A stretch of DNA of 33,784 nt, from the NCBI RefSeq assembly GCF_019429335.1, contig NZ_JAHYJB010000016.1, positions 1 through 33,784 on the forward strand. The letters are read 5' to 3'. The translations under genes and the position numbers were made by a program. Each line of letters starts with the position of its first letter. Position 1 is the first letter of the stretch. This stretch comes from Sulfurimonas sp. (GTDB lineage: Bacteria > Campylobacterota > Campylobacteria > Campylobacterales > Sulfurimonadaceae). Shown here one piece after another: positions 1-8,492 of this stretch. Below the pieces are notes generated by a model. It was given only the letters and a program-made list of their open reading frames with translations, made no database searches and was not told the DNA's origin.

Positions 1-256
1 TCTCAAAACATGGATTAATGACTACTTCATTTTGATTATATTTATAATTTCTAATAGCACTAATACCTACATTTGCAACAGCTTGAGCGATATTTTCAAA
101 TAGCATTGTTTCGCAAAATTCAAAAACCTCTATAAGATTACTTTTCCCAGCATTGTTTGGTGCAACAATACAGTTTAACTTTCCAAATTCAAATTTGCTA
201 TCTTTGAAACTTTTAAAGTTATCTATATATAAACTTTTTAAAATGATATTTGACAT
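1..256 (-). CDS. ATP-binding protein (AAA/RecF-SMC-like), N-terminal part only
   Basis: The gene starts at the ATG at 256-254 and runs off the left edge, so only about 85 N-terminal residues are visible. They read MSNIILKSLYIDNFKSF, then a Walker A loop APNNAGKSNL at about residues 32-41. A beta strand with 'I.NFKSF' followed by 'APNNAGKS' is typical of the AAA_15/AAA_21, RecF- and OLD-like ATPases found in many phage-defence and DNA-repair loci. The start codon overlaps the stop of the upstream methyltransferase (TAATG), so the two are almost certainly co-translated. No Walker B, Toprim or nuclease domain can be seen because the gene is cut by the window edge. A housekeeping RecF is unlikely in this context. 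The family is fairly sure; the function is unknown. Confidence 0.8.
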   Translation of the reverse strand, partial: MSNIILKSLYIDNFKSFKDSKFEFGKLNCIVAPNNAGKSNLIEVFEFCETMLFENIAQAVANVGISAIRNYKYNQNEVVINPCFE

Positions 257-2157
257 TACAATGTCTCCAAATCAAGATTTTCTCTAAGATTTAGTTTCGT
301 GCTATCACTTAATGCTTTATCAAAACAAATCAACTTAGCACCCTCTGGAATAAACTCTTGTATATCCGTTTGTATCTCTTTATCAAAACAAAACATAAAT
401 ACTCTTGTCTCTTCGTATAGTCTTATAAAGCTATATTTTGGCGTTTTTATCTCTTGGCTTTTTGCACTTAAGCTAAATCCATTTTTGAGTGCTACTTCAT
501 AAACTATATCAATATACTTTGCACCTTGAGTTAAAATATTTTCAGTAAATACACTCATCTTTAACATCTTCATAATATCTTCAAAACTATCATTCGGTCG
601 TTTTTTTAGCTCTTTAAACACTTGAAAATTTGAGCTATCAAGTCTGTATGATTTGAAACCGTCTTTGTAGTCTAACTTTTTTATAACTCTTTTTATTCGC
701 TCTTTTGTGATGTCGCTGATTTTTTTGTATCCTGCCTTGTAGGCTTCACTATTTTCTTCTGTCGTTTCTGGCAGTTGAACTAAGATATATTTTCGATTTC
801 CGCCATCTTCGAGGTTTTGCGCCATAACTGCATGGGCTGTTGTCCCGCTTCCTGCGAAAAAGTCTAGGATAATGTCGTTTTCAGTTGTTCCTAAAAACAC
901 TAAATATTTAATTAAGTCCACAGGTTTAGAGTAGTCAAAAACTGTTTTATCAAATATCTTAGATAAATCTTTTTTTGAATTATCATTTGAAAATTTATTA
1001 TCCAATAAATCTAAAGTTGTTGCTGATTTTGTTCTTGGTTGCAAATCTACAAAATAGCCATTTATTCCTTTTGATATTGTTGCATTTTGATATGTTTTTG
1101 TATAAATACGATTACCTTTAACTACTATAAATCCATTTTCTAAACCAAATTTAAATAATTCTTTAGACCATCTCCAACAAAAATCACTTTTTGGATTTCT
1201 TTTTTGTCTCTCTTTCATTTCCTCTTTTGTAGCATTACCTGGTATAAAAATTTTATTCTCTAATTCTATTTCATAATCCAATGAAGGTGAATATTGAATA
1301 GACCCATAATCCAAAGTCTGATTTAATTTATACAATCCTCTCTCATTTTCATATTCATCAGAATGTTTAAAATTTTCATCCGTATGCTCAAAAGAATTTA
1401 ACAATATTTCACTATTTTTACTATATGCTAAAATATAATCATGATTAACAGCTAATTCATTACTTGATTTTCCAGCTTTTTTTGTAATTCTAGGAAATTG
1501 TCCAACAAAATTTTCTTCCCCATAAATCTCATCCATCACTTTTCTCAAATTATGCACTTCATCATCATCTATACTTACAAATATCACTCCATCATCTTTA
1601 AGTAGATTTCTACTTAGCCAAAGTCGTGGATATATCATATTGAGCCAGTTGGTGTGTCTTCTTCCTGTACTAGATGTTTTGGTACTTGTGTAACCCTCTT
1701 CACGAAGTTGGTCGGTTTGGATAAGATAGTTTGTGATAGTATCACCCCATGTATCACTATAAACAAAATCTTTGTCTTTGTTGTAAGGCGGGTCGATGTA
1801 GATCATCTTGATTTTTTTGTGGTAAGAGGTTTGAAGAAGTTTTAAAACTTCTAAGTTATCGCCCTCTATGAAAACATTAGAATTAGATTTCGAATCAAGT
1901 TCGGAATGACTAGAATCTAGTTTTAGCGTTGCGTTTGATTTTTGTTTTATGATTTTGTAGCACTCCTGCTTACCGTTCCAGTTGAAACTGTAATGCTCTG
2001 CTTTTTCATCTTTTATGTCAAAAAGCAGATTTTTAAACTTCTTTATATTTAACTTCCCATCTTCAAAAGCTTCAGGAAATATATTTTTAAGTGCTTCTAC
2101 TTTTTCTAGCTCTTCAATCTTGTGATTATTTATATCTTGACTCTCTAAATTTATCAA
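256..2157 (-). CDS. Type III-style (beta-class) site-specific adenine-N6 DNA methyltransferase
   Basis: The 633-residue protein carries catalytic motif IV DPPY at residues 122-125 and, after it, the SAM-binding motif FAGSGTT at 434-440. That order (IV before I) defines the beta class, to which type III Mod subunits belong; the length fits Mod. The variable middle (about 220-400) is where target recognition normally lies. The start is TTG at 2157-2155: an in-frame stop at 2169-2167 leaves no upstream ATG. The stop overlaps the ATPase start by one base. A type III Res helicase would be expected next, but the next gene opens as an AAA/SMC-type ATPase, so this may be a solitary or atypical modification system. 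It follows ccsBA on the same strand after about 100 bp and probably has its own promoter. Methyltransferase identity is secure; target and partner are unknown. Confidence 0.92.
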   Translation of the reverse strand: MINLESQDINNHKIEELEKVEALKNIFPEAFEDGKLNIKKFKNLLFDIKDEKAEHYSFNWNGKQECYKIIKQKSNATLKLDSSHSELDSKSNSNVFIEGDNLEVLKLLQTSYHKKIKMIYIDPPYNKDKDFVYSDTWGDTITNYLIQTDQLREEGYTSTKTSSTGRRHTNWLNMIYPRLWLSRNLLKDDGVIFVSIDDDEVHNLRKVMDEIYGEENFVGQFPRITKKAGKSSNELAVNHDYILAYSKNSEILLNSFEHTDENFKHSDEYENERGLYKLNQTLDYGSIQYSPSLDYEIELENKIFIPGNATKEEMKERQKRNPKSDFCWRWSKELFKFGLENGFIVVKGNRIYTKTYQNATISKGINGYFVDLQPRTKSATTLDLLDNKFSNDNSKKDLSKIFDKTVFDYSKPVDLIKYLVFLGTTENDIILDFFAGSGTTAHAVMAQNLEDGGNRKYILVQLPETTEENSEAYKAGYKKISDITKERIKRVIKKLDYKDGFKSYRLDSSNFQVFKELKKRPNDSFEDIMKMLKMSVFTENILTQGAKYIDIVYEVALKNGFSLSAKSQEIKTPKYSFIRLYEETRVFMFCFDKEIQTDIQEFIPEGAKLICFDKALSDSTKLNLRENLDLETL

Positions 2158-2185
2158 TACATAGCCCTATTTTCTAAATAAAATG

Positions 2186-2191
2186 ATTATA
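2186..2191 (-). promoter_or_regulatory. Candidate -10 element for the methyltransferase gene
   Basis: On the minus strand the hexamer TATAAT lies about 28 bases upstream of the TTG start, in a very AT-rich 100-bp gap. No convincing -35 box is present, which is usual for sigma70 promoters of Campylobacterota. It is a motif match only. Confidence 0.35.
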
Positions 2192-2265
2192 TCTAAAGAA
2201 TATGTAAAAAATAATTTATCGGTAATACCCATAAACTAAAATATTGTATAGAAAACCGCCAACAT

Positions 2266-5200
2266 CTAGGCTAGTCTTCTATTTCTAAAAGCGATGGCAA
2301 TAACGATAAGGAGAATCGCATAAGTTACAGGCACAAAATCAGGAACCGGAACCGGATCACCCTTTGCGTAAGAGTGCATTCCGGCAAGATAGTAGTTCAC
2401 ACCAAAGTAAGTCATAATTACCGATGTATAAGACAAGAGTGAAATAACGCTGTAGTTAAAATCACTGTAGATTGATTTTACAAATCTCATGTGGATAACT
2501 GCCGCATATATCAGAATTGTCACAAGCGCCCAAGTCTCTTTTGGATCCCATCCCCAGTAACGCCCCCACGACTCATTTGCCCATACGCCGCCGATAAAGT
2601 TACCCAGCGTTAAAAATGCAAGACCTATCATCAAACTCATCTCATTTATAGAGTTAAGCTCTTTTATGGATAGCGAAATATGCTTCTCATTGTTTTTAGT
2701 TTTAAATACAAAGAGCAAAATTACAATAAAACCTAAAAGAGCACCAAGCCCTAAAAAGCCGTAACTAGCAGTAATAACCGCAACATGTATGCTCAGCCAG
2801 TATGAGTTGAGAACAGGCACCAAGTTTGTAACCTGAGGGTTCATCCAGTTTAAGTGCGCAACAAAAAGAATAAGCCCCGTTAAAACAGCAGTCGAAGCCA
2901 TTGTAATTGATGAGCGTTTAGAGAAGAATATCCCTGCTAAAATTGTTGCCCAGCTGATATATATCATCGACTCATATCCATCAGACCAAGGTGCATGCCC
3001 TGAAACATACCATCTAAGACCAAGTCCAAAAGTATGCACTGCAAACATCGCAACTAGCAACAACAGAGATGTTTTAGAGAGAAGATTGATATTTAATTTC
3101 GGCTTTAATATTTTTATAAAACTTGCAATCAGAAGCATAAAACCGACTAAAAAATATAGAGGGTATAGTCTCTCAAATATATTTGCGTAGTTGTATAAAA
3201 TCTCTGCTTCTACTCTTGTATCAGACGGATAAATAACCGCACCATAAAACTTTTGGTACTCGATAATTTTTTCTATCGCAGTGTTTGCACCCGTCCAATC
3301 ACCGCTGCTTACGGCACTGTCTAAAGCAGTAAAATACTCAAACGCTATATCTCTTATTTTTTGCGCATCGCCTAGCTCAAACGTCTCAAGCGCCTCCATT
3401 GTCTCAAACCATTTATTGTTGATATCATTTGGTTTTGGCCAAATTTTTATCAAAGCTCCAGAATATACAGAATATGAGATATTTACGCGCTCATCAACTT
3501 CCAAAACAGCCTTGTCAAAAAGGTCTCTGTTTTTTGGCTCTTTTCTGATTGCGCCATTAACAGCTTCTGCTAGTTTATACCCCTCAAGCGTGTCTGGAAG
3601 TTCAAAAAACTGAGAGAAAGAGGCATGTTTTGCATCACTTTTTTCGCCTATTATCTTATTTATCTCTTCATTTTTTGTAGCAATTATTTTGAGGTTTCTG
3701 TAAGCGTCAGGTTTAGCCATCATACCAAGCACAATCTGGTTTTGGTTAAGTTTCTTCCCTGCAATAGTAAGCGATGAGCTTTTATAAATCTTTGCGACAA
3801 TCTCTACTGAGAGTGTATCAAGCGGCTTCATTCTTCCGCCGCTGTCTTGAATGATTAGCGCTCCAAAACTATCCGCATGCCCTTTGTCAAATGACAAAAT
3901 AGTTTTTATTGCCGGATTTAGCTCCTGCGCATAAGAGGGAGAAACACTAAGAAGCACTCCAAGCGAGAGTAGAAGTCCAAGAGCTTTTTGCTCGCTTGCT
4001 TTTCTTGCTCTTTGAGAGAGTTGCTCAAATCTGTTTCCTCTTGAAAAGAGAGCCCAGAACATCCCAAGTCCTAAAAGAAAATAGCCTATATATGAAGGAA
4101 GTGTTCCAGGATCATTGTTTACCGACAAAACGGTTCCTTTTTCATCTTTGTCGTAAGATGCTTGGAAAAATCTGTAACCACGATGTTCTAAGATATTGTT
4201 CATATAAATTCTATAAGGATAATATACCTTCTCCTCATTATCTACAAGTTCAACTTCGCTTGCATAAGAGGCAGGCGACATAGAACCAGGATATCTGTCT
4301 AGCTGAAAATCTATCAGCTTGACTCCAAAAGGAAGCGATAATATTTTAGAGCCGTAAGATATATGCACGTCAACTCCGTTTATAATGTTGTGGCTCTCTT
4401 TTGCGACTCTTCCAGCCTGTCCAAAAACCATTACATTCTCAGAAACATCGCCTACTTTTACGTTAAAAACAAAGGCATCCTGCCCAGGTCTCATAGGTAT
4501 AGCATCTGGATTTGAGACAATCTTCGTAGTCGCATGTTTGTAGAATTTGCGCACGACAAAGTTGCTCGCATGTGTTCCAAAAAGTGTTCTTAATTCAAGC
4601 TTGCTTTTCTCACTCGGAGCAATCTCTCCCTCAGTTTTATCGTCCATTTTAAGATATAGAAGAGGCATACTGTGTCTCATGTAGAGCTCACCGTCTTCGC
4701 TAAATATAGATATAGCAGGTCTTAAAAACATTTTTCCCGACTCAAAATCTATTGCTATCTCATCATTTTCATAAAACTCGCCTTTGCGAAGCTTGAGTGG
4801 TTCACTTGAATTATTTGATGCAATCATCATTTCGGCAACTTCAAAACCGCCCTCAGTGCCTTCAATAATGCTCTCTATAGCATCTGGAATATACTCTGCA
4901 AGTTCTACATGTACATTTTTGCCATCTATATTTAAAGATGAGAAGAGAGAGTTATCTCTTCTTTTGGAGAAATATACAGCCTCTGAAGTCGAAACAGTAT
5001 TTTCTCCTACCTTTGCGCTTACATCAAAGTATGTATCCATACTCAGCATAGTTGTTGCCGTTTCACCCTCACGGATGTGCATAGTTCCCTCAAAGCCGAT
5101 AAACCTCGTTATTGCCGCACCCAAAACAATTACGATAAATGAGAGGTGAAAAATAAAGATAGGAGCTTTTTTGAGAGTGAACATTTTATATCTGTAAATG

Positions 5201-5391
5201 TTATACATGAGGTTGATAGTAAGGAGTGCCATCAGCGCCTCAAACCATCTTGCATTGTAAACATCCGCTTTTGCGGTCATGGTTCCATAATCATTCTCTA
5301 TAAATGTTGCGTAGCCTATCGCCGCCGCAAATGTGAGTATCATGATTATCATGCTCTTCATAGAACCTAAAATTGAAAAAAGTTGTTTCAT
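2266..5391 (-). CDS. ccsBA: Fused cytochrome c biogenesis protein CcsBA (system II heme export and ligation)
   Basis: The protein (1041 aa) is a membrane fusion of CcsB/ResB (N-terminal half) and CcsA/ResC (C-terminal half). It carries heme across the inner membrane and attaches it to apocytochromes c in the periplasm. The WWD heme-handling motif WGRYWGWDPKETWA lies near residue 950. Four histidines fit the ligands described for Helicobacter hepaticus CcsBA: TM-His1 at 82, P-His1 at about 869 in SYWLSIHV, TM-His2 at about 967, and P-His2 at about 1006. The spacing between the last two (39) equals that of the H. hepaticus protein. A second hydrophobic segment ending SPSYAQE at about residue 490 joins the halves. 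It is somewhat longer than the H. hepaticus protein (936 aa by my recollection). The start ATG at 5391 has a good site (AAGGAT). Its clients here include the monoheme cytochrome at 27073 and the CxxCH sensor at 17023. Confidence 0.95.
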   Translation of the reverse strand: MKQLFSILGSMKSMIIMILTFAAAIGYATFIENDYGTMTAKADVYNARWFEALMALLTINLMYNIYRYKMFTLKKAPIFIFHLSFIVIVLGAAITRFIGFEGTMHIREGETATTMLSMDTYFDVSAKVGENTVSTSEAVYFSKRRDNSLFSSLNIDGKNVHVELAEYIPDAIESIIEGTEGGFEVAEMMIASNNSSEPLKLRKGEFYENDEIAIDFESGKMFLRPAISIFSEDGELYMRHSMPLLYLKMDDKTEGEIAPSEKSKLELRTLFGTHASNFVVRKFYKHATTKIVSNPDAIPMRPGQDAFVFNVKVGDVSENVMVFGQAGRVAKESHNIINGVDVHISYGSKILSLPFGVKLIDFQLDRYPGSMSPASYASEVELVDNEEKVYYPYRIYMNNILEHRGYRFFQASYDKDEKGTVLSVNNDPGTLPSYIGYFLLGLGMFWALFSRGNRFEQLSQRARKASEQKALGLLLSLGVLLSVSPSYAQELNPAIKTILSFDKGHADSFGALIIQDSGGRMKPLDTLSVEIVAKIYKSSSLTIAGKKLNQNQIVLGMMAKPDAYRNLKIIATKNEEINKIIGEKSDAKHASFSQFFELPDTLEGYKLAEAVNGAIRKEPKNRDLFDKAVLEVDERVNISYSVYSGALIKIWPKPNDINNKWFETMEALETFELGDAQKIRDIAFEYFTALDSAVSSGDWTGANTAIEKIIEYQKFYGAVIYPSDTRVEAEILYNYANIFERLYPLYFLVGFMLLIASFIKILKPKLNINLLSKTSLLLLVAMFAVHTFGLGLRWYVSGHAPWSDGYESMIYISWATILAGIFFSKRSSITMASTAVLTGLILFVAHLNWMNPQVTNLVPVLNSYWLSIHVAVITASYGFLGLGALLGFIVILLFVFKTKNNEKHISLSIKELNSINEMSLMIGLAFLTLGNFIGGVWANESWGRYWGWDPKETWALVTILIYAAVIHMRFVKSIYSDFNYSVISLLSYTSVIMTYFGVNYYLAGMHSYAKGDPVPVPDFVPVTYAILLIVIAIAFRNRRLA

Positions 5392-5459
5392 ACGTATCCT
5401 TGGGATTAAAAAAGGTATTCTATTTAAAATTGGATAACACGCGTTAAATTAACTGCTAT

Positions 5460-5744
5460 TCAGTCCAATTTAAAAATAACTTTAACATCCCCGCTCTCAA
5501 GTTCTTGTGCTTCATGTCCTATTGTCAATGGAACTCTTTCATAAAGAGGAAACGGTTCGTGAAAAAAGATACCCACAAGTCTGTCATTCTCACTCTTTAG
5601 CAGGCGCAATCCTGAAATAGCGTTTATCATCGGCTCAGGCGGTTGGCAACGTGTAGCATTGAACTCATAATAGGTAAGCCCGTCCTCTTCATACTTATAA
5701 AAATCAAGTGTTGCTCCCTGAACCTCTATCAACTCTTTTTGCAT
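5460..5744 (-). CDS. Small conserved protein resembling DUF2249
   Basis: This 94-residue protein has no signal peptide or membrane segment. Its middle, with PPEPM at about residues 35-39, a following 'GLRLL' helix and the later 'HEPFPLY', resembles DUF2249. Members of that family have a SirA/TusA-like small alpha/beta fold and usually read 'PPEPM...D..P.PLY'. The similarity is by eye and no cysteine motif of TusA type is present; the single Cys sits just before the PPEP motif. The ribosome site is AAGGAAG ahead of an ATG. It lies between flgS and ccsBA on the same strand, 53 bp from flgS and 68 bp from ccsBA, so it may be co-transcribed with either. DUF2249 proteins are often found near respiratory genes, which would fit ccsBA, but no function can be assigned. 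Confidence 0.8.
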   Translation of the reverse strand: MQKELIEVQGATLDFYKYEEDGLTYYEFNATRCQPPEPMINAISGLRLLKSENDRLVGIFFHEPFPLYERVPLTIGHEAQELESGDVKVIFKLD

Positions 5745-5797
5745 TTTTTTCTTCCTTTTTTTTGTTTATTTTAGCATTTTAGAATTCAAAAAAAATG

Positions 5798-6781
5798 TCA
5801 TAAAGCAAGTTTAATCTCAAACCCTTTTCTTTGTCCGTTTAAAAGCTCAACGCTTCCGCCATGAGCCTGTGCTATCTGTCTTGAGAGAACGAGTCCAAGC
5901 CCGTTTCCTTTGACTTTCGTGCTTTTAAACGCTTCAAAAAGCTCTTTTGTGTTTTCAATCATCACGCCGCTGTCATATATGTAAAATTTATGAAATTTGT
6001 CATCTCTCTCATACACAATCTCGATATTTCCGTAGTCGTTCTCATCAAGCTCTATAGCATCGATGGCGTTTGTCAAAAAATTGGCAAAGAGCATCTCTAA
6101 AAGGTCTTTGTCCGCGTTTATCGCAAAGTTTTGCTCTGGAAAAACAAAGGTGATATCTTTCGTGTAACCATAGTAGCCAACAGCCATATTTAGCGCATCT
6201 TGAAGCTCTCCCCACATAAAAGTGCTCTTGCTTGCATGAACACCCTTGCTAAACATCAGCGTTGCTTTTATGATGCGCTCTATTCTGGATACAGACTTTT
6301 GAATCTCCTCGACAATTGCCACATTCTCGGGCATAACCCTTTTTTTGAGCGTAGAGCTTAAAAGCGAGATTGAGCCTATGGGATTGCGTATCTCATGTGA
6401 GAGGTGTGCCGCCATCTGCCCCATGGTTGCGAGGTTCTCTTTTCTTTTTTGCTCTGTAATATCTGTGGCACTCAGCATTACCTTCTCTTTATAGGAGGAG
6501 CATTTTATAAGATATGATTTTGAGCCAAAACCGACCTCGTAATCATTCTTTTTTGGCTCAAGCAGTTCAAAGAGTTCACCAAGTGACTTCGCCTGAGAGT
6601 TTTGCAAAAAAATCTCTCCGCCTTTATCCAAAATCCAGATGGCGTTTGGCAAAAACTCAACAACCTCTTCAACTGTGTCTTGAAGATGAGCGTATGAGGC
6701 TTTTAGCTCGCTAAACTCCTTCTCGACCTTGTAAGTCTGCTCGATTAGAAGGCTTAGCTCCTCTGGAGAGATGCCCGACAT
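5798..6781 (-). CDS. flgS: Soluble sensor histidine kinase, FlgS-like (flagellar regulon)
   Basis: The 327-residue protein has no membrane segment. An N-terminal coiled region (about 10-40) is followed by a PAS-like segment (about 40-105), a HisKA domain with the phospho-acceptor H129 in LSHEIRNPIG, and a HATPase_c domain with an N-box (NFLTNAIDAI) and a glycine loop (NGLGLVLSRQIA). This soluble layout and the sequence around the H-box match FlgS of Campylobacter and Helicobacter. FlgS phosphorylates FlgR, the sigma54 activator of rod, hook and basal-body genes. The second G-box is short (YDSGVMIENTKELFEAF), as in that group. The ATG overlaps the stop of the upstream aminopeptidase by one base (TGATG), so it is translationally coupled. 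No FlgR partner is in the window. The kinase call is certain; FlgS rather than another soluble NtrB-like kinase is likely. Confidence 0.85.
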   Translation of the reverse strand: MSGISPEELSLLIEQTYKVEKEFSELKASYAHLQDTVEEVVEFLPNAIWILDKGGEIFLQNSQAKSLGELFELLEPKKNDYEVGFGSKSYLIKCSSYKEKVMLSATDITEQKRKENLATMGQMAAHLSHEIRNPIGSISLLSSTLKKRVMPENVAIVEEIQKSVSRIERIIKATLMFSKGVHASKSTFMWGELQDALNMAVGYYGYTKDITFVFPEQNFAINADKDLLEMLFANFLTNAIDAIELDENDYGNIEIVYERDDKFHKFYIYDSGVMIENTKELFEAFKSTKVKGNGLGLVLSRQIAQAHGGSVELLNGQRKGFEIKLAL

Positions 6782-8040
6782 CAGTCGCTAAGTCCCAAAA
6801 TAATCTTAAACAGCGAGTATGCGTCATCGCTTCCGCAAAGCTCTCTTGTGGAGTGCATCGCATAGGTCGGAAGCCCGACATCCAAAGTCTCTATGCCGAG
6901 TCTTGTAGCTGTTATGGGACCTATTGTCGTGCCACATCCCATATCGCCCCTTGTCACAAAGCTCTGTAAAGGCTCATTTAGCGAAGATGCAACATTCATA
7001 AATCTTGAGATTGTCTTTGAGTTGGATGCGTAACGCTGATTTGAGTTTACCTTTACGACACTCCCCTTGTTTATGAGCGGAGCGTGGTTTGAGTCATGTT
7101 TTGCTGGAAAGTTCGGATGGATGGCATGAGCGTTGTCCGCACTTATCAGAATGGAAGAGCGAATCATCTGCGTATACTCTTCAAAATCACCGTAAACTCT
7201 CTTTAGCACGCTCTCCAAAAACGAGCCGCCTGCCCCTGAAGCGCTCCCGCTTCCTACCTCTTCATGGTCGCTTGCGATAAAAAGCATAGGTTTGCTCTCA
7301 TCGACTGTGCAGATAGCGAGCATCCCGACATAGCAGCTAAGAAGATTGTCAAGTCTTGCACTTGCTATAAACTCATCATGTAGTCCCACAAAAGAGGCTC
7401 TTTGCGTATCGTAAAAACTAAGTTCGCTTGCGTATAGCTCTTTTACATCCTCTATTTTGTTCATCTCTAGCTGATTTTTCAAAAACGCACTGAAGTCAAA
7501 CTCGCTATTACAAGTAGAAATCGGGCAGATGTCAGTTTGCGCATTTACGCTCTTTGAACTGTTTGCCTCTCGGTCAAGATGAATTGCAAGAGAGGGGATG
7601 GTTGCTATTGCTTTTCTTGCATCAATGAGCGCATCTTTTATGATGTTGTTTGAGTTTAGGTACGAAACTCTGCCCGCAATAGAGAGGTCTCTGTCAAACC
7701 ACGTGTTTAACAAAACTCCGCCATACTGCTCAACTCCAAACTTTACTACTCCATGCTCTTTAATAACGGGGTTTGGCTTTAGTTTTAGATTGGGAGAATC
7801 GGTGTGTGCGCCGACCATTACGTAGTGTTTGCTGTTTGTACATGTAAAAGCGATTATAGAGGAGTCGTTTCTAGTGACGTAGTATCTCCGCCCCTCCTCC
7901 AAAGACCATTTATCAACCTCATTTAGCTTGATAAAACCTGCGTTTTCAAACATTCCCGCCATATTTGCAGTCGCGTGAAAAGGAGTGGGCGAAGCATCCA
8001 AAAAGCCTAAAAGTCCGTCATTAAAATCTTGTTTTGTCAT
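6781..8040 (-). CDS. M18 family aminopeptidase
   Basis: The 419-residue protein is a cytoplasmic dizinc aminopeptidase of the M18 (aspartyl aminopeptidase, ApeB/DNPEP) family, which removes N-terminal residues, preferably acidic ones, from peptides. Visible features are SPTPFHA near the N terminus, the first metal ligand in GAHTDSPNLKLKP (H79), the catalytic/metal stretch SDHEEVGSGSASGAGG in the middle, and the C-terminal ligand region YAMHSTREL. A TTG at 8055 would add five residues, but it has no ribosome site; the ATG at 8040 has GGGA upstream and fits the family start. The gene lies 63 bp downstream of yggU and is coupled to flgS through TGATG. All metal-binding motifs look intact. Confidence 0.93.
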   Translation of the reverse strand: MTKQDFNDGLLGFLDASPTPFHATANMAGMFENAGFIKLNEVDKWSLEEGRRYYVTRNDSSIIAFTCTNSKHYVMVGAHTDSPNLKLKPNPVIKEHGVVKFGVEQYGGVLLNTWFDRDLSIAGRVSYLNSNNIIKDALIDARKAIATIPSLAIHLDREANSSKSVNAQTDICPISTCNSEFDFSAFLKNQLEMNKIEDVKELYASELSFYDTQRASFVGLHDEFIASARLDNLLSCYVGMLAICTVDESKPMLFIASDHEEVGSGSASGAGGSFLESVLKRVYGDFEEYTQMIRSSILISADNAHAIHPNFPAKHDSNHAPLINKGSVVKVNSNQRYASNSKTISRFMNVASSLNEPLQSFVTRGDMGCGTTIGPITATRLGIETLDVGLPTYAMHSTRELCGSDDAYSLFKIILGLSD

Positions 8041-8103
8041 TATTATAGTTCCCAAATGAAATTTATAATCTATTTTTTTGATTATACAAAAATATCCTCT
8101 ATT

Positions 8104-8409
8104 CTACTCAAACTCTATGCCATGAGGCAATTTTTTCGGTGATTTTATGCGAAGCTGCTTGTGGATGCTCATTCGTCCATAAACCACTTCAATGGCGGAA
8201 GCATTCACCTCAAACTCTTTTGCTAAAAACAGAACCATATAGTCCGTCGCCTTTCCCGCTACCGGCTGCGCCTTTACGCTCACTTTTAGCTGATTGCCTT
8301 TTGGTTTTCCAATAACATCTCTCTTTGCGGAGGGAGTTCCTAAAATGTTTAAAACCAAAACATCCCCGTCCCACTCGTAATAGATATGCGCTAAATTTCT
8401 TGCTTTCAT
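8104..8409 (-). CDS. YggU / DUF167 family protein
   Basis: This 101-residue soluble protein shows the hallmark of the DUF167 (YggU) family, KVSVKAQPVAGKAT in the middle, followed by a helix and the 'YGRMSIHKQLRI' strand. The length is usual for the family. The biochemical role of DUF167 is not established. Its start ATG lies only one base after the stop of a 15-codon remnant of a DUF1016 gene, so the defence island begins exactly at its 5' end. Its original promoter has presumably been displaced, and it may now be read from the island's transcript. It is followed by the M18 aminopeptidase and flgS on the same strand. Confidence 0.9.
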   Translation of the reverse strand: MKARNLAHIYYEWDGDVLVLNILGTPSAKRDVIGKPKGNQLKVSVKAQPVAGKATDYMVLFLAKEFEVNASAIEVVYGRMSIHKQLRIKSPKKLPHGIEFE

Positions 8410-8410
8410 T

Positions 8411-8458
8411 TTATTTTTTTATGTTCAGATACAAATCATCATTTTTTACGGGCTTCAT
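8411..8458 (-). pseudogene. N-terminal remnant (15 codons) of a third DUF1016 gene
   Basis: An ATG at 8458 opens a 15-codon frame, MKPVKNDDLYLNIKK, ending at TAA 8413-8411. The first 14 residues are identical to the N terminus of the intact DUF1016 protein at 9492-10535. The frame breaks where the intact gene has six A residues and this copy seven, and similarity ends there. Its ATG overlaps the TGA of the preceding DUF1016 gene exactly as in the intact gene pair. It is therefore the stump of another DUF1016 copy whose body has been deleted, joined directly to yggU. Confidence 0.85.
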
Positions 8459-8492
8459 TTCTTACCTTCCACAATTTCTATCTCTTCATCGC
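8415..8492. repeat. 78-bp direct repeat, copy 1
   Basis: The stretch matches 10492-10569 at an offset of 2077 bp with one mismatch (G at 8450 against C at 10527). It covers the last 11-12 codons of the DUF1016 gene at 8455 plus the first 14 codons of a DUF1016 N terminus. The two copies bracket the intact DUF1016 pair. Confidence 0.95.

Noticed and set aside
3996-4283. Plus-strand open frame inside ccsBA
   Set aside because: It is antisense to a strongly conserved membrane protein gene, with no ribosome site and no recognisable product.
7089-7280. Plus-strand open frame inside the M18 aminopeptidase gene
   Set aside because: It is an antisense shadow of the conserved catalytic region and has no support of its own.
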